A stretch of DNA of 64,000 nt from contig NC_007651.1 in the NCBI RefSeq assembly GCF_000012365.1, forward strand, positions 3,038,001 through 3,102,000, read 5' to 3'. The stretch comes from Burkholderia thailandensis E264. GTDB lineage: Bacteria; Pseudomonadota; Gammaproteobacteria; Burkholderiales; Burkholderiaceae. This document shows, piece by piece, positions 38,287 through 46,978 of this stretch (its first letter is position 1; the number at the start of each line of letters is the position of its first letter). The translations under genes were made by a program, and so were the position numbers. The notes below the pieces were generated by a model. That model was not told where the DNA came from. It did not search any database and worked only from the letters and a program-made list of their open reading frames with translations.

Positions 38287-38568
38287 CCGCGTTACTTGAT
38301 GTAGCTTGCACGGTAAAGGGCGTCGACGTCGCGATGCGACTGACGTCACGCTCCGTGATTGAGAATCCCCCCTCGATACCCGCGACCGTTCGGGTGGGGC
38401 AATCCGGGGGGTATTGCGACGACGGTCGCGCCGCTCGTCGGCGACGCAGTGGCGCAATGGATCGGAGCGCCGTCGCACAGCTAGACGGCGCCCCGCACAG
38501 TTGTGTACTTCACGGCGAGCGCGGCGCTCGTCATCGCATTCGCAAACGCCGAGCGCAGACGATTTCTG
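38287..38568. other. GC-rich fragment of foreign origin between cassettes
   Basis: About 280 bases much richer in GC than the cassettes on both sides. One plus-strand frame reads GGIATTVAPLVGDAVAQWIG, then after a stop TVVYFTASAALVIAFANAE, which resembles the last helices of a major-facilitator transporter. I see no full gene; it is probably a leftover of a rearrangement. Confidence 0.35.
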
Positions 38569-39288
38569 TCAATACTTAAAATACAATTTTCCTAGCCCAG
38601 GCATTCCCTCAGTGCGCCTAGCAGCCCTGCTTTTTTTCGGTAGATCAATTCGTTCCACCCTCTCCCAACCCAACACCTCAAATATCCCTTCCGCCATATC
38701 AACAAACGGCATAAATTTTCTAGAAATATTGATTGCTATCAACCCATATATAATAAATGATCCCGCCGATGCCATGAAAATCAATTCAGCAACCCCCCAC
38801 CAATCATCGTATCCTTTAATAAAATACATGAGTGATATGAGCGCCCCCATCGAGCACACCATAAAAATAAAAAACAATGCAAAAATTTTTGCAGCATTCC
38901 CAAAGAAAGCCCATCGCCCTCGAGAGCAATGCGGATATAACGAAATCGTCCGGTCTGATGGTCGAAGTACGGCAAATGTTCGATACGTTCCATCCCTCAA
39001 TGGCTCCGCCACAACCTCTACTTCGTCACCATCCTGAAATGGAAACCACATCAACCAACCTGTGATTTTCTTCCCATCGATTTCGAATTGAACCCTGTCG
39101 GCCTCCTCTTTTACTCCCGCCAGAGACGCCAAACCGACCGCGCCTCCCGAACCGGCTAACGCTGACGCCACCGCCGTAAGCCCAGCGGCTGAGCGGTCCG
39201 AATCATTCAACAGAAAATCTCCGGCCGCACGCTCCTTTCGTAAATTTTCCAATACCCCTCTCAATATCACTGCACGACTCGTATCCAT
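38569..39288 (-). CDS. Putative cognate membrane immunity protein of the VasX-type effector
   Basis: 239 residues, starting ten bases behind the stop of the full-length effector. The soluble half (RKERAAGDFLLNDSDRSAAG, SGGAVGLASLAGVKEEADR, DRTISLYPHCSRGRW) and the C-terminus (MAEGIFEVLGWERVERI ... LGKLYFKY) match the two other paralogues. The membrane hairpin (ALFFIFMVCSMGALISLMYF and IFMASAGSFIIYGLIAI) is its own. VasX of Vibrio cholerae, a pore-forming T6SS effector, is neutralised by the inner-membrane protein TsiV2. That precedent and the gene order make this the probable cognate immunity protein. No sequence similarity to TsiV2 is claimed. Confidence 0.7.
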   Translation of the reverse strand: MDTSRAVILRGVLENLRKERAAGDFLLNDSDRSAAGLTAVASALAGSGGAVGLASLAGVKEEADRVQFEIDGKKITGWLMWFPFQDGDEVEVVAEPLRDGTYRTFAVLRPSDRTISLYPHCSRGRWAFFGNAAKIFALFFIFMVCSMGALISLMYFIKGYDDWWGVAELIFMASAGSFIIYGLIAINISRKFMPFVDMAEGIFEVLGWERVERIDLPKKSRAARRTEGMPGLGKLYFKY

Positions 39289-39298
39289 ATATCATCAC

Positions 39299-42200
39299 TC
39301 ATCTATGCGATTTCGCCTCTTCCTTATCAGAAGCAGTGTCATCCTTAAACCCAACAGCCACCAGGGCTTTATCGAAAGCCTCATTCTGTTTTTTTAAATC
39401 TTCTGTATTTTTATATTTCCCGCCAACCCCAAAAATGGAGTCTTTTATTGAATTCTGAAGATCATCATTTCCAAAGTACCAAATAACAAATTGAAGCGAA
39501 ATAATAGCAACTTGGATTTGCCAACTAGCCATAATCAGCAGACCTCTGCCCACCACCATTGCCCCAACTCGCTCTGCTGCTACGGTTGCGACTCGCTCTC
39601 CGGCTGCTATCGCGACCTTACGTGCCGCTGCGTCAGTGATACCTTGACCGATCCGATCGAGAATAACGATACGAATCTGCCTCCCAGTGATATTGGACGC
39701 AAGACGTTCAAAAACCGGTGCGGATGAGCTCAACGCCGTCAAGCCAAACGCCATTGTCGTGCCAAACCCGAGCATGCCCTTCATGAAGTAAAGAACACTA
39801 ACAAGTCTTTCACCGCTTCCCCATTTTTCTATGGCGTCCAAGGTATCCAAAGTCGTCCCTACTCCAGCAGCCAGGGCCCCGCAATACCCACCAAAAATCT
39901 TCAGATTCTTGGCTCCTTCTTCAAACTTGAATGCTTCCAGAGGTTTGAGCGCAACCTCCGCCGCAGCGCCCGCCACCGAAAAACATGCGCCGCCCAATTC
40001 AGCCCAATCCCGCCCTTCCTTGTCGCTCTTGTTAATCAGCTTGATCAACCCGATCACTTCGATCAGCCCGATCACGCCCACAAGGCCGACACTCTCGCGC
40101 ACCTTGAGCTTGCTCCAGCGATTGGCCAGCACGTTCGAGCCTTCGGTCTTGGCAACAGCCGACGTGGCCATCCGGAAGGCTTCCGGCGAACTGCGTCCCA
40201 TTCGGCGCTGCGCCTGGTACTCTCCGAGGAACTTGCTCCGAAGCTGCGGCTCCACCTTGGCTTGCTGCAAGACGAGGTCCTTCACCTCTTCGCTCTTGAT
40301 GCCGACCCGCAGCATGAACACGGACTTGATGATCGCCTCGCTCACGCCGTTTCCAAGGCCCATCAAATCGGCCCCCTTGTACGGAAAGCGCTGAAAAACA
40401 AGATGCCCGACACTGACGACCACCTTGTCGACGCCCTTGTCGTGCATTGCCTGATCAATGGCGTTGAGCTGTTTGGCCTGCTTGCTCATTTCGTCCATCT
40501 TCGTGTAAAACTCGGCGAACTTCTTCAGCTTTTCGGACGTTTCCGCGAATACGTTGAATCCTTCGCCGACCGTCTCCAGTACGACGTTCTTGTTCGCCTC
40601 CGCCTTCGCGAGCGCAAGCTTCAGCGCTTCCTTCGATTTCTTCTGGTTGCTCGCCACCATTCGCCAAACGAGGCTCTCCGGCTTCGTCGGATCCAGGCGA
40701 TCGATCAGCTTGTTCAATGCGGCCACGCCGCTTCGCTCGGCGCTCAATCCGACGATCGCATGGAAAATGGCAAACTCGAACGCAATCCCGTCGAAGCCGT
40801 TCTCTTCGTGATAATCCTCCAGCGCCGCCAGGAAAAGCGGCGCATCCAGCCAGTTCGCGACATCCGCCGTCCGCTGCGCGAGCAACGCTTGCTTCTGGTC
40901 CTGGATACGCTGGTACAGGATGCGAAAGACGTCGATACGTTTGACGTTCCCGTTGGACGCCCCCTTCTTGCCCGACGTATCGTCCGCCAATTTCTCGCGA
41001 TACTTCGCCCAATCGTGCTCGGTTCCGGTAACGGTGTCCTGGTCGATCTTTTTCGCGCGATCCTGCTCGATTCTCGGCTTGGCCTCGACATACTTGCGCG
41101 CTCTCGCCATCGCATCCTGATAGGCCGGCGAAGACGGCGCCGCGCGAAACTGCGTGATCTGTCTGGCGTATGACGGCGGTACGCCGTTTTCCCCCATCCA
41201 CTGATAGTCGCTCCAGAACCGCTGATCCGCCGGAGTCTTCGCCGCCGCCTTTTGCTTCGCGACGGCATCCGGGTAATACCAGCTCGTGCTGCCCGGCGTG
41301 GCCGGGCTATGATCGAACGTCGCCTTTCTGCGCGCACCGGCTTCCACCGCGAGCTTCGCCTGATCGATCCATTGCAGCGCGTTGATTCGGAGCGCCTGCT
41401 CGTCGCAATACTGCAGAAAGCGCGCCTGCGCATCGTTGCGGAAGCCGTTCAGTTCGTGCGTGATCCCGATGCCGTCCCACAGCGCCACCATCATCGGCAC
41501 GCACGGCGCACCCTTTGCGTTTCGGGTACTGCCCTCCGCGTGCTTGACCGTTTCCGCGGCCGGGCTCAGCTTTGCACCCGCCGCAGCCTTGTTGCGCATG
41601 GTCCATGGGTAGCGCGACGTACAAATTTGCAGGCGAGCGTCGCGAAACGCGCCCAAGTCCCCGTAGCTGACCGCCTCCGGCAGTTCCGTGCTGAGCAAGC
41701 CGACGGGTTCGCCTTTCGCCGTGGTCGCGACAGCAGGCGCGTGTTCGATGACACGCTGCAGATTGGCCTCCGTCAGCGGCGCCGAATACGGCCCCGGCTT
41801 CGGCGCCGATATCCACTTCGAAGGCTCGATCAGTTGCATGCGTTTCTTGCGCAGACTCGCGGCGTTCGCGTCGTTGCCGCCGTAACGCTTAACCGTGTCT
41901 TGGCTCCACGGCCATTCGCTGAACGCGATCCAGACATTGCCGCACTGATGTGGTTTCTCGATGACGAGATACTGGACACGCGACGCGCTATGCCCCTTTC
42001 GCTGACAAGCCTGTGGAGCGCTCACCCGCTTCACGCTCGCCGTATCCAGCTGCTTCCAGAGCGTGCCGTCCGGCGCGACTGAATACACTTCCCAATGAAA
42101 CGGGCCGCGAGGGCCCGATTCGTAGAGCAAATAGACGAAGCCCTCGCGGAGTTGACGCAAGCCGTACTTGCTTTGCGTGAGCGCCACGCCCGTGACGCTC

Positions 42201-42322
42201 TTGTCGTCGAATGGTCCGAGCGCTGGCGCGTCGAAGGTTTTTGGCACCACCGCGTAGCGCGACGGATAGACCGCCAGCCCCTGAAGCTTGCAAACGTCGC
42301 AACGATCGTCGCTTCCCGCCAT
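39299..42322 (-). CDS. T6SS effector with VasX-type N-terminal domain (BTH_I2691-like), membrane-inserting C-terminus
   Basis: 1007 residues from ATG 42322, two bases behind the adaptor stop. The N-terminus has the VasX-N pattern: Cys8-x2-Cys11, then a GLAVYPSRYAVVP segment. A lysozyme-like or protease active site is absent. The middle (about 380-650) is charged and helical; the last 350 residues hold several hydrophobic stretches (VGLVGVIGLIEVIGLIKLI, SVAGAAAEVAL, FGTTMAFGLTALSSSA, GLLIMASWQIQVAIISLQFV), as expected for a colicin-like pore-former. It comes after vgrG and DUF4123 in one operon, so the protein is probably loaded on that VgrG by the DUF4123 adaptor and acts on target-cell membranes. 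From memory it is the BTH_I2691 family; a search should confirm this. Confidence 0.85.
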   Translation of the reverse strand: MAGSDDRCDVCKLQGLAVYPSRYAVVPKTFDAPALGPFDDKSVTGVALTQSKYGLRQLREGFVYLLYESGPRGPFHWEVYSVAPDGTLWKQLDTASVKRVSAPQACQRKGHSASRVQYLVIEKPHQCGNVWIAFSEWPWSQDTVKRYGGNDANAASLRKKRMQLIEPSKWISAPKPGPYSAPLTEANLQRVIEHAPAVATTAKGEPVGLLSTELPEAVSYGDLGAFRDARLQICTSRYPWTMRNKAAAGAKLSPAAETVKHAEGSTRNAKGAPCVPMMVALWDGIGITHELNGFRNDAQARFLQYCDEQALRINALQWIDQAKLAVEAGARRKATFDHSPATPGSTSWYYPDAVAKQKAAAKTPADQRFWSDYQWMGENGVPPSYARQITQFRAAPSSPAYQDAMARARKYVEAKPRIEQDRAKKIDQDTVTGTEHDWAKYREKLADDTSGKKGASNGNVKRIDVFRILYQRIQDQKQALLAQRTADVANWLDAPLFLAALEDYHEENGFDGIAFEFAIFHAIVGLSAERSGVAALNKLIDRLDPTKPESLVWRMVASNQKKSKEALKLALAKAEANKNVVLETVGEGFNVFAETSEKLKKFAEFYTKMDEMSKQAKQLNAIDQAMHDKGVDKVVVSVGHLVFQRFPYKGADLMGLGNGVSEAIIKSVFMLRVGIKSEEVKDLVLQQAKVEPQLRSKFLGEYQAQRRMGRSSPEAFRMATSAVAKTEGSNVLANRWSKLKVRESVGLVGVIGLIEVIGLIKLINKSDKEGRDWAELGGACFSVAGAAAEVALKPLEAFKFEEGAKNLKIFGGYCGALAAGVGTTLDTLDAIEKWGSGERLVSVLYFMKGMLGFGTTMAFGLTALSSSAPVFERLASNITGRQIRIVILDRIGQGITDAAARKVAIAAGERVATVAAERVGAMVVGRGLLIMASWQIQVAIISLQFVIWYFGNDDLQNSIKDSIFGVGGKYKNTEDLKKQNEAFDKALVAVGFKDDTASDKEEAKSHR

Positions 42323-42324
42323 TT

Positions 42325-43341
42325 TTATTCCTCGATCAATTGATGTATGCCGCGGTGCGCCTTGCGGATCTCGTCCCATTGAGTCCCGTCCAGTTCGGCA
42401 ATCGCTCTGCTGTAGTAAACGTCCTCGGGACGGTCGCGCAACAACGCCTGCGCCAACGGATGCAGATCGAAATCCGGCCCCGACTCGAGTGCGTGCAATG
42501 CAAACAGTTCCAAATCGGCCGGATCGGTCAAGCCATATTGACGCGCACGGCGCACGCTTTCGTCGAGCCGAACGAAATCGTCGTACCGCACGACACCGCC
42601 GCCGGCGCGCATCCGCGCCCACGCCCGGTTGATCGGCCGGACATGCGATAGTGCGATCCATTGCGCGTCGTCGAATCCGAGAAAACGCGCGTGTGTCGCG
42701 GCAAGTGCGGTCGCCGCGGCGCAGACGTGATCCGTCAACTTCCCCCAGCGATCCACGGTGCACCATCGCGCAATTGGCCCCAGCAGACGGGCGCGTTGAT
42801 CATCCCGGCACACGCGCCATACGCCCTCGAAAGCCGCGGGATCCGCCAATCCCAGCAGCCTCTGCCCCGGACGATCCGATCGCTGCTGAATCGCCACGTT
42901 TTCGATATGACGCGCGATATCGGCCAAAGGCGCACCACTGAACAGCAGCGCGCCGATACGATGGCCCCGCCCTTCGATCAACGAATCGGGCCGCCAATCT
43001 TCGACGGCTGCGCGCAGCGCGATTCGACAAGCATCGACTGACTGGCCGCGCTTGAAATCCAGCTCGATCAGCGACGGCCAATAGTCGCGATCGATCTGGC
43101 CGGGGCGCAGCTGAACGTCGACCTTCGCATGAGCGCCACCCGCATGCAGTGCGCCCAATACATCGGATCGGGCCTCATGCAATATCGCCGGCCCCATGAG
43201 CACCACGATACGCGTGGCGCCGCCTTGCGCTGCGCACCGCTGCTGCAGTTCGGCCAGCAGGACCTCGACAGGGGAAACCGATTCGGCATCCGCAATCGCG
43301 TTGCCCGGCTGCGCTTCCCAAAGCGGGTATGTATCGGCCAT
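42325..43341 (-). CDS. DUF4123 adaptor/chaperone for the VasX-type effector
   Basis: 338 residues. The N-terminal half has the DUF4123 layout: an alpha/beta fold with LLGLADPAAFEGVWRVC (equivalent to the family's FYDPRVLxxLL line) and ARWCTVDRWGKL. The C-terminal half is helical (VRRARQYGLTDPADLELFAL). DUF4123 proteins (Tap/TEC) bind an effector and place it on the tip of its VgrG, and are usually encoded between the two. Here the gene is three bases behind vgrG and two bases before the effector, exactly that arrangement. Confidence 0.85.
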   Translation of the reverse strand: MADTYPLWEAQPGNAIADAESVSPVEVLLAELQQRCAAQGGATRIVVLMGPAILHEARSDVLGALHAGGAHAKVDVQLRPGQIDRDYWPSLIELDFKRGQSVDACRIALRAAVEDWRPDSLIEGRGHRIGALLFSGAPLADIARHIENVAIQQRSDRPGQRLLGLADPAAFEGVWRVCRDDQRARLLGPIARWCTVDRWGKLTDHVCAAATALAATHARFLGFDDAQWIALSHVRPINRAWARMRAGGGVVRYDDFVRLDESVRRARQYGLTDPADLELFALHALESGPDFDLHPLAQALLRDRPEDVYYSRAIAELDGTQWDEIRKAHRGIHQLIEE

Positions 43342-43344
43342 GGC

Positions 43345-46173
43345 TTATAGATCGGCGAATGCGGCGCTGGACGAAATCATGTCGCCCATCGTCTGCGGAC
43401 AATCCTTCGAAGCACCCTTGCCCAACGCGTTCTGCGCCCCCGCGCTCTTCGGCCCCGTCAACTGATGCGCCGCCGCCTTGAAATCCGCGCGCCCCGGCGC
43501 GCCGACGACGATGTCGTTGCCTTCCATCTTCAGATACGCCTTCGCCGCGCTCAGCAGGACGCGCTGTTGCGCCTGCACGGACGCGCTGCCCTGCGCGCTC
43601 GCGAGCGTCACCGCCTTCTGCGCGCTCGCGCTCAGCTTGCCGGCGTTCTGCGCCTGCACGCTCACCGAACCGGACGCCGCGTGCAACGCGATGCCCTGGC
43701 CGGCAACCGGCCGCCCATCGCCCGCCGCGCCCTGCGTATACAGCGAGACGCCGTGATTCGCGACGACGCTCGTCTTGCCCTTCGCCGTCAATTGCACGTC
43801 CTGTCCGGCGCTCAGCACCGTCTCGGTACCCGACACCCACACGTGGCTCTTCGCCGACATCGCGGCCAGCCCCGCCTCGCCGTGCGCGACGAGATGCGGC
43901 TTGCTCCACGCGACCGCGCTGCCGCTCCCGCCGCCCGCCGTGTCGCCGCCCCCTCCTTCTCGCGTCGCGCCGATCGCTTCGCGGCTCTGCTCGATGCCGT
44001 CGACTGCAGGCAAAGGCTTGCCCGCCGCCGCCCCCGTCGACGTCGCGCCCGCTCCGCTCGCCGCCTCAGGCACCGCGCCGCCCGGCTCCGCGCCTTGCTT
44101 TTGCGCGAGCTCCGCGAGGCTTTGCAACGTCTGGCGATGCTGCGCGAGCACCTGGCTCGGCGCGCTCGCATCCATCTGACTCACGCCGGGCGCCGTGCTG
44201 ATCAAGAGCCCCGCGCCGCCGCGCAGTGCGCCGGCGCCATCCGTCGCCAGTTCCGCGCCATAGCCGCGATCGGCCTGGCGCTGGTTGTCCTGCGTCTGCT
44301 TCATGTGCCCGAGCGTGAGCCCGCTGTTGCGGTCCGTCGTGTACAGACGCGCGCTCGACTGGCCGGCCGTATCGTCGAGCATGAATTGCCGATAGCCGCC
44401 CGTGCCCTGCTGGCTCATGCTCATGTCCTGCGTCTTGAAGCCCGTGAGCACCGCCGCGTGCGTATTGCCGGCAAACCATGCGGCCGCATTGCCGGTACTG
44501 CCGCTCGGGCCTCCCGCCTGCGCGTTGTGCTGCGCGTCGGCATTGCCCCGGCCGTTGTAGAGCGCGGCCACCGCAACCGGCCGGTCGGGCTGGCCTTCGA
44601 GCCATTCAGTCCACACTTCCTGCCCGACGCGCGGCACGCTCACGCCGCCCCAGTTGTCGCCGCCCACGGGCGTCAGCATGCGCGTCCACGTGCCGGCGCC
44701 TCGGTCCGCCGGCGCATTCGCCGCATGCGGATGATCTTCGCGGCTCGCGGCATTCCGGCCGCGCTGCGCGTGATGCTGAATCCGAATCCGGTGATCCCGG
44801 TCGGTGTGAACGGGATCGCCCGCGCCCACGGCGATCGCCGTCTGCGCCCCCGGCATCACGGCGACCGGGTGCATGCGCGCGCCATGGCCGGACGCGGCGA
44901 GCGGCCGATACGCCTGCTCGGCGGGCAACGCGACGAAGCGATTGCGATAGACAGCGTCGTCCTGCATCAGCGATCCGCCGTGATGCGTGTCGGCGCCGAG
45001 CGCCGCATTCAGCGCGCTCGCGGGACCATACGGCGCCGGCGCGGCATCGGCGATCGACGCAATCGCGCCGAGGCGCTGTTCGATCGCGCTGCGCACGGTC
45101 GCATCGACGTTCGCGCGCGCCGAATGCTCGACGCGCAGACAGATGAACGCATCCGATGCGCCGAGCGTCGGATGATGCGCAATCGCAAAACGCAGCCCAG
45201 GCCGCAGATCGCGGCGCGTGCCGCGGCCTTCGCTCTGCAGCGCGGCCACGCGCTGCGCATCGAGTTGCTGCTGCGCGCGCCGGTCTCCGATCGCGCCAGT
45301 CTGGTATGCGTACGGGCCGGCGACGTCGCGGTCCTCGCCCGGCGCGACCGCGCCGTTCGCGCGCGCGCCCGTCGGCCGCGTCGACAGGCTGCGGTGATCC
45401 CAGCTCGCGCGCGCGACGCTGCCGATCCGCCAGCGCCGCGCGTGCATGAAGTGCTGGATGCAGCCTTGCGGATCGTCGTCGCTCGTCTGATGGAAGCCGA
45501 CGAGCTCGGGTTCGTCGGGCGCGAAGCGCTGATTCGAATCGGCGAGCACGAGCGTGTGCTTGCCGAGGCTCGACGCACGCGCGTCGCCTTCGTGCTCGAA
45601 CCAGTAGAAGATGCCTTCCTCCGCCCAGAGGCGCTCGAGGAAGTCGAAATCGGATTCGCCGGCTTGCGCGGTCAGGCTGCGCTTCGGGTACTTCGCCGCA
45701 TCCGCGAGCGCCCATCGCCATGCGGGCGCGATCGCGCCGCGCGCGTAACGGCGGAACACCTGTTCGCTGATCTCGACGACGCTCGCGTTCAGATAGTTGT
45801 AGCTGTCGACGCGCTGCCGCAGCAGCGTGAGCCACGGCTCGACGACGAGCCGCACGCGTGCGAGGCCGCCGTTGTAGCCGACGAGCTCGGCGGCGATCAC
45901 GTGGCCGTGGAACGGCCGGCGCGCGTCGCGCCCTTCCTGCGCCTGCCATTCGATCAGGATCGGCGCGCCGATCAACTGCGCGAGCGGCAGCGACGGATTC
46001 TCGGCGAGCGCGGTGAGCTGAAAACGAAAGCCCCCCTGATCGAGTGCCTCCCAGCCATGCAGGCTTTCCGCGACGAGCGCGTTCGCGCCGAGCGGCGTCG
46101 TGATCCAGAGAAAGCGGTCGTGTTGCGACCAGCCGCCGAAGAGTGCTTGCAGAACGTCAGTTGGGATCGACAT
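43345..46173 (-). CDS. vgrG: VgrG spike protein (third in island; partner of the VasX-type effector)
   Basis: 942 residues. N-terminal gp27-like part (ESLHGWEALDQGGFRFQLTA, DFDFLERLWAEEGIFYWFEH), gp5/OB-fold region (NRFVALPAEQAYRPL, WTRMLTPVGGDNWGG, PRVGQEVWTEWLEG, AALYNGRGNA), and a long DUF2345 region with repeated short beta motifs (VQAQNAGKLSASAQKAVTLA) that extends the needle. There is no enzymatic domain at the C-terminus; the last residues (KDCPQTMGDMISSSAAFADL) may be the loading site for the DUF4123-effector pair. It is first of a four-gene operon with spacings of three, two and ten bases. Confidence 0.95.
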   Translation of the reverse strand: MSIPTDVLQALFGGWSQHDRFLWITTPLGANALVAESLHGWEALDQGGFRFQLTALAENPSLPLAQLIGAPILIEWQAQEGRDARRPFHGHVIAAELVGYNGGLARVRLVVEPWLTLLRQRVDSYNYLNASVVEISEQVFRRYARGAIAPAWRWALADAAKYPKRSLTAQAGESDFDFLERLWAEEGIFYWFEHEGDARASSLGKHTLVLADSNQRFAPDEPELVGFHQTSDDDPQGCIQHFMHARRWRIGSVARASWDHRSLSTRPTGARANGAVAPGEDRDVAGPYAYQTGAIGDRRAQQQLDAQRVAALQSEGRGTRRDLRPGLRFAIAHHPTLGASDAFICLRVEHSARANVDATVRSAIEQRLGAIASIADAAPAPYGPASALNAALGADTHHGGSLMQDDAVYRNRFVALPAEQAYRPLAASGHGARMHPVAVMPGAQTAIAVGAGDPVHTDRDHRIRIQHHAQRGRNAASREDHPHAANAPADRGAGTWTRMLTPVGGDNWGGVSVPRVGQEVWTEWLEGQPDRPVAVAALYNGRGNADAQHNAQAGGPSGSTGNAAAWFAGNTHAAVLTGFKTQDMSMSQQGTGGYRQFMLDDTAGQSSARLYTTDRNSGLTLGHMKQTQDNQRQADRGYGAELATDGAGALRGGAGLLISTAPGVSQMDASAPSQVLAQHRQTLQSLAELAQKQGAEPGGAVPEAASGAGATSTGAAAGKPLPAVDGIEQSREAIGATREGGGGDTAGGGSGSAVAWSKPHLVAHGEAGLAAMSAKSHVWVSGTETVLSAGQDVQLTAKGKTSVVANHGVSLYTQGAAGDGRPVAGQGIALHAASGSVSVQAQNAGKLSASAQKAVTLASAQGSASVQAQQRVLLSAAKAYLKMEGNDIVVGAPGRADFKAAAHQLTGPKSAGAQNALGKGASKDCPQTMGDMISSSAAFADL

Positions 46174-46508
46174 GGCTCGTTCCGTTCAATAGGCCCGGCG
46201 CGCGATGCTTTCGCGGGGCGGGTTCGGGTGTTGGGGCGCGGCGCGGCGAGCGCTTGCGGCTCGATGCGCGGGTTGTTCGTCGATGCGCAGGAGCGAACTC
46301 GATTTGTCGACTATCGGCGCGCGCCGGGTCCGAAACGCTCGCCGTTCCTGGCGCTCGTTTTCCGCGGTGGATTCGCGCGTTGTCGTCGCGCGCACGGATG
46401 CATGCACGAACACAGGCGCACGAGACGTTGTGGGTCGCAGCGAGAAGCGAAAGATGTCGGTGTCGAAATTCATCAATAGTCCATTCAGCATGCAAATACT
46501 CGATACCT
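46174..46508. other. Intergenic region upstream of the third vgrG
   Basis: 335 bases between vgrG and the decayed lipoprotein genes. The promoter of the vgrG-DUF4123-effector operon, if it has its own, lies here. Open frames present are Arg/Ala-rich shadows without signals. Confidence 0.4.
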
Positions 46509-46978
46509 TCATCGGGACGACGCGCAGCGGCCGCCGTTCTGCGACGGCAACGCGATACGCACGCGTCCTGTAGGGCGGTGGAGGACGCAATAGCTTACGC
46601 CGTAAACCGCGCCCGGCGCGGTACCGCTCGGAATCACCGCGAAGTAGTCAACCATCCCGACATCGAGCGCTTTCGGCGGTGTCAGCACATCCGCTCCATC
46701 GATCGACTGCCCGTAGGCGATGCACTCGTCACGCGTCAGGTAAACAGGCTTCGCATCGTCCGGCACACGCGCCTCTCTATAGTTCTCGCCCTGCGTCGTC
46801 GCGCCGGTCGAGTACGCGACGCCGACGAATTCGAACCGCACGGCTGGCTTGAATCCGTCGCCCTCATGCTCGGCCGCGCACGCACATCGTACTTAACGCC
46901 GAGTGCTGGCAAACTTGGCAGCAATTCGACAGCGCCGATACTCACAACAATTAGCGTCTCATCATCCAAGCGATTCAT
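46509..46978 (-). pseudogene. Frameshifted T6SS immunity-like exported protein
   Basis: The C-terminal 110 codons (frame up to 46841) read AVRFEFVGVAYSTGATTQ, VYLTRDECIAYGQSIDGADV and LTPPKALDVGMVDYFAVIPS, parallel to the intact protein at 47324 (MRLGFIGVSRATG, VYLKRGDCIVYGQSIPGATV, LTPPKRFDVGKWYNFAVMPG). Upstream, near 46880, the reading must switch frame to reach the possible start ATG 46978 (MNRLDDETLIVV). So one frameshift separates the leader from the domain. The start overlaps the stop of the next remnant by an ATGA, showing that it belonged to a tightly packed set. Confidence 0.7.

Noticed and set aside
43465..46479. 1004-codon plus-strand frame opposite vgrG
   Set aside because: Antisense shadow of a vgrG gene whose gp27, gp5 and DUF2345 parts are unmistakable.
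46157..46495. Minus-strand frame between vgrG and the decayed lipoprotein genes
   Set aside because: Arg/Ala/Pro-rich shadow without motif that overlaps the vgrG start.
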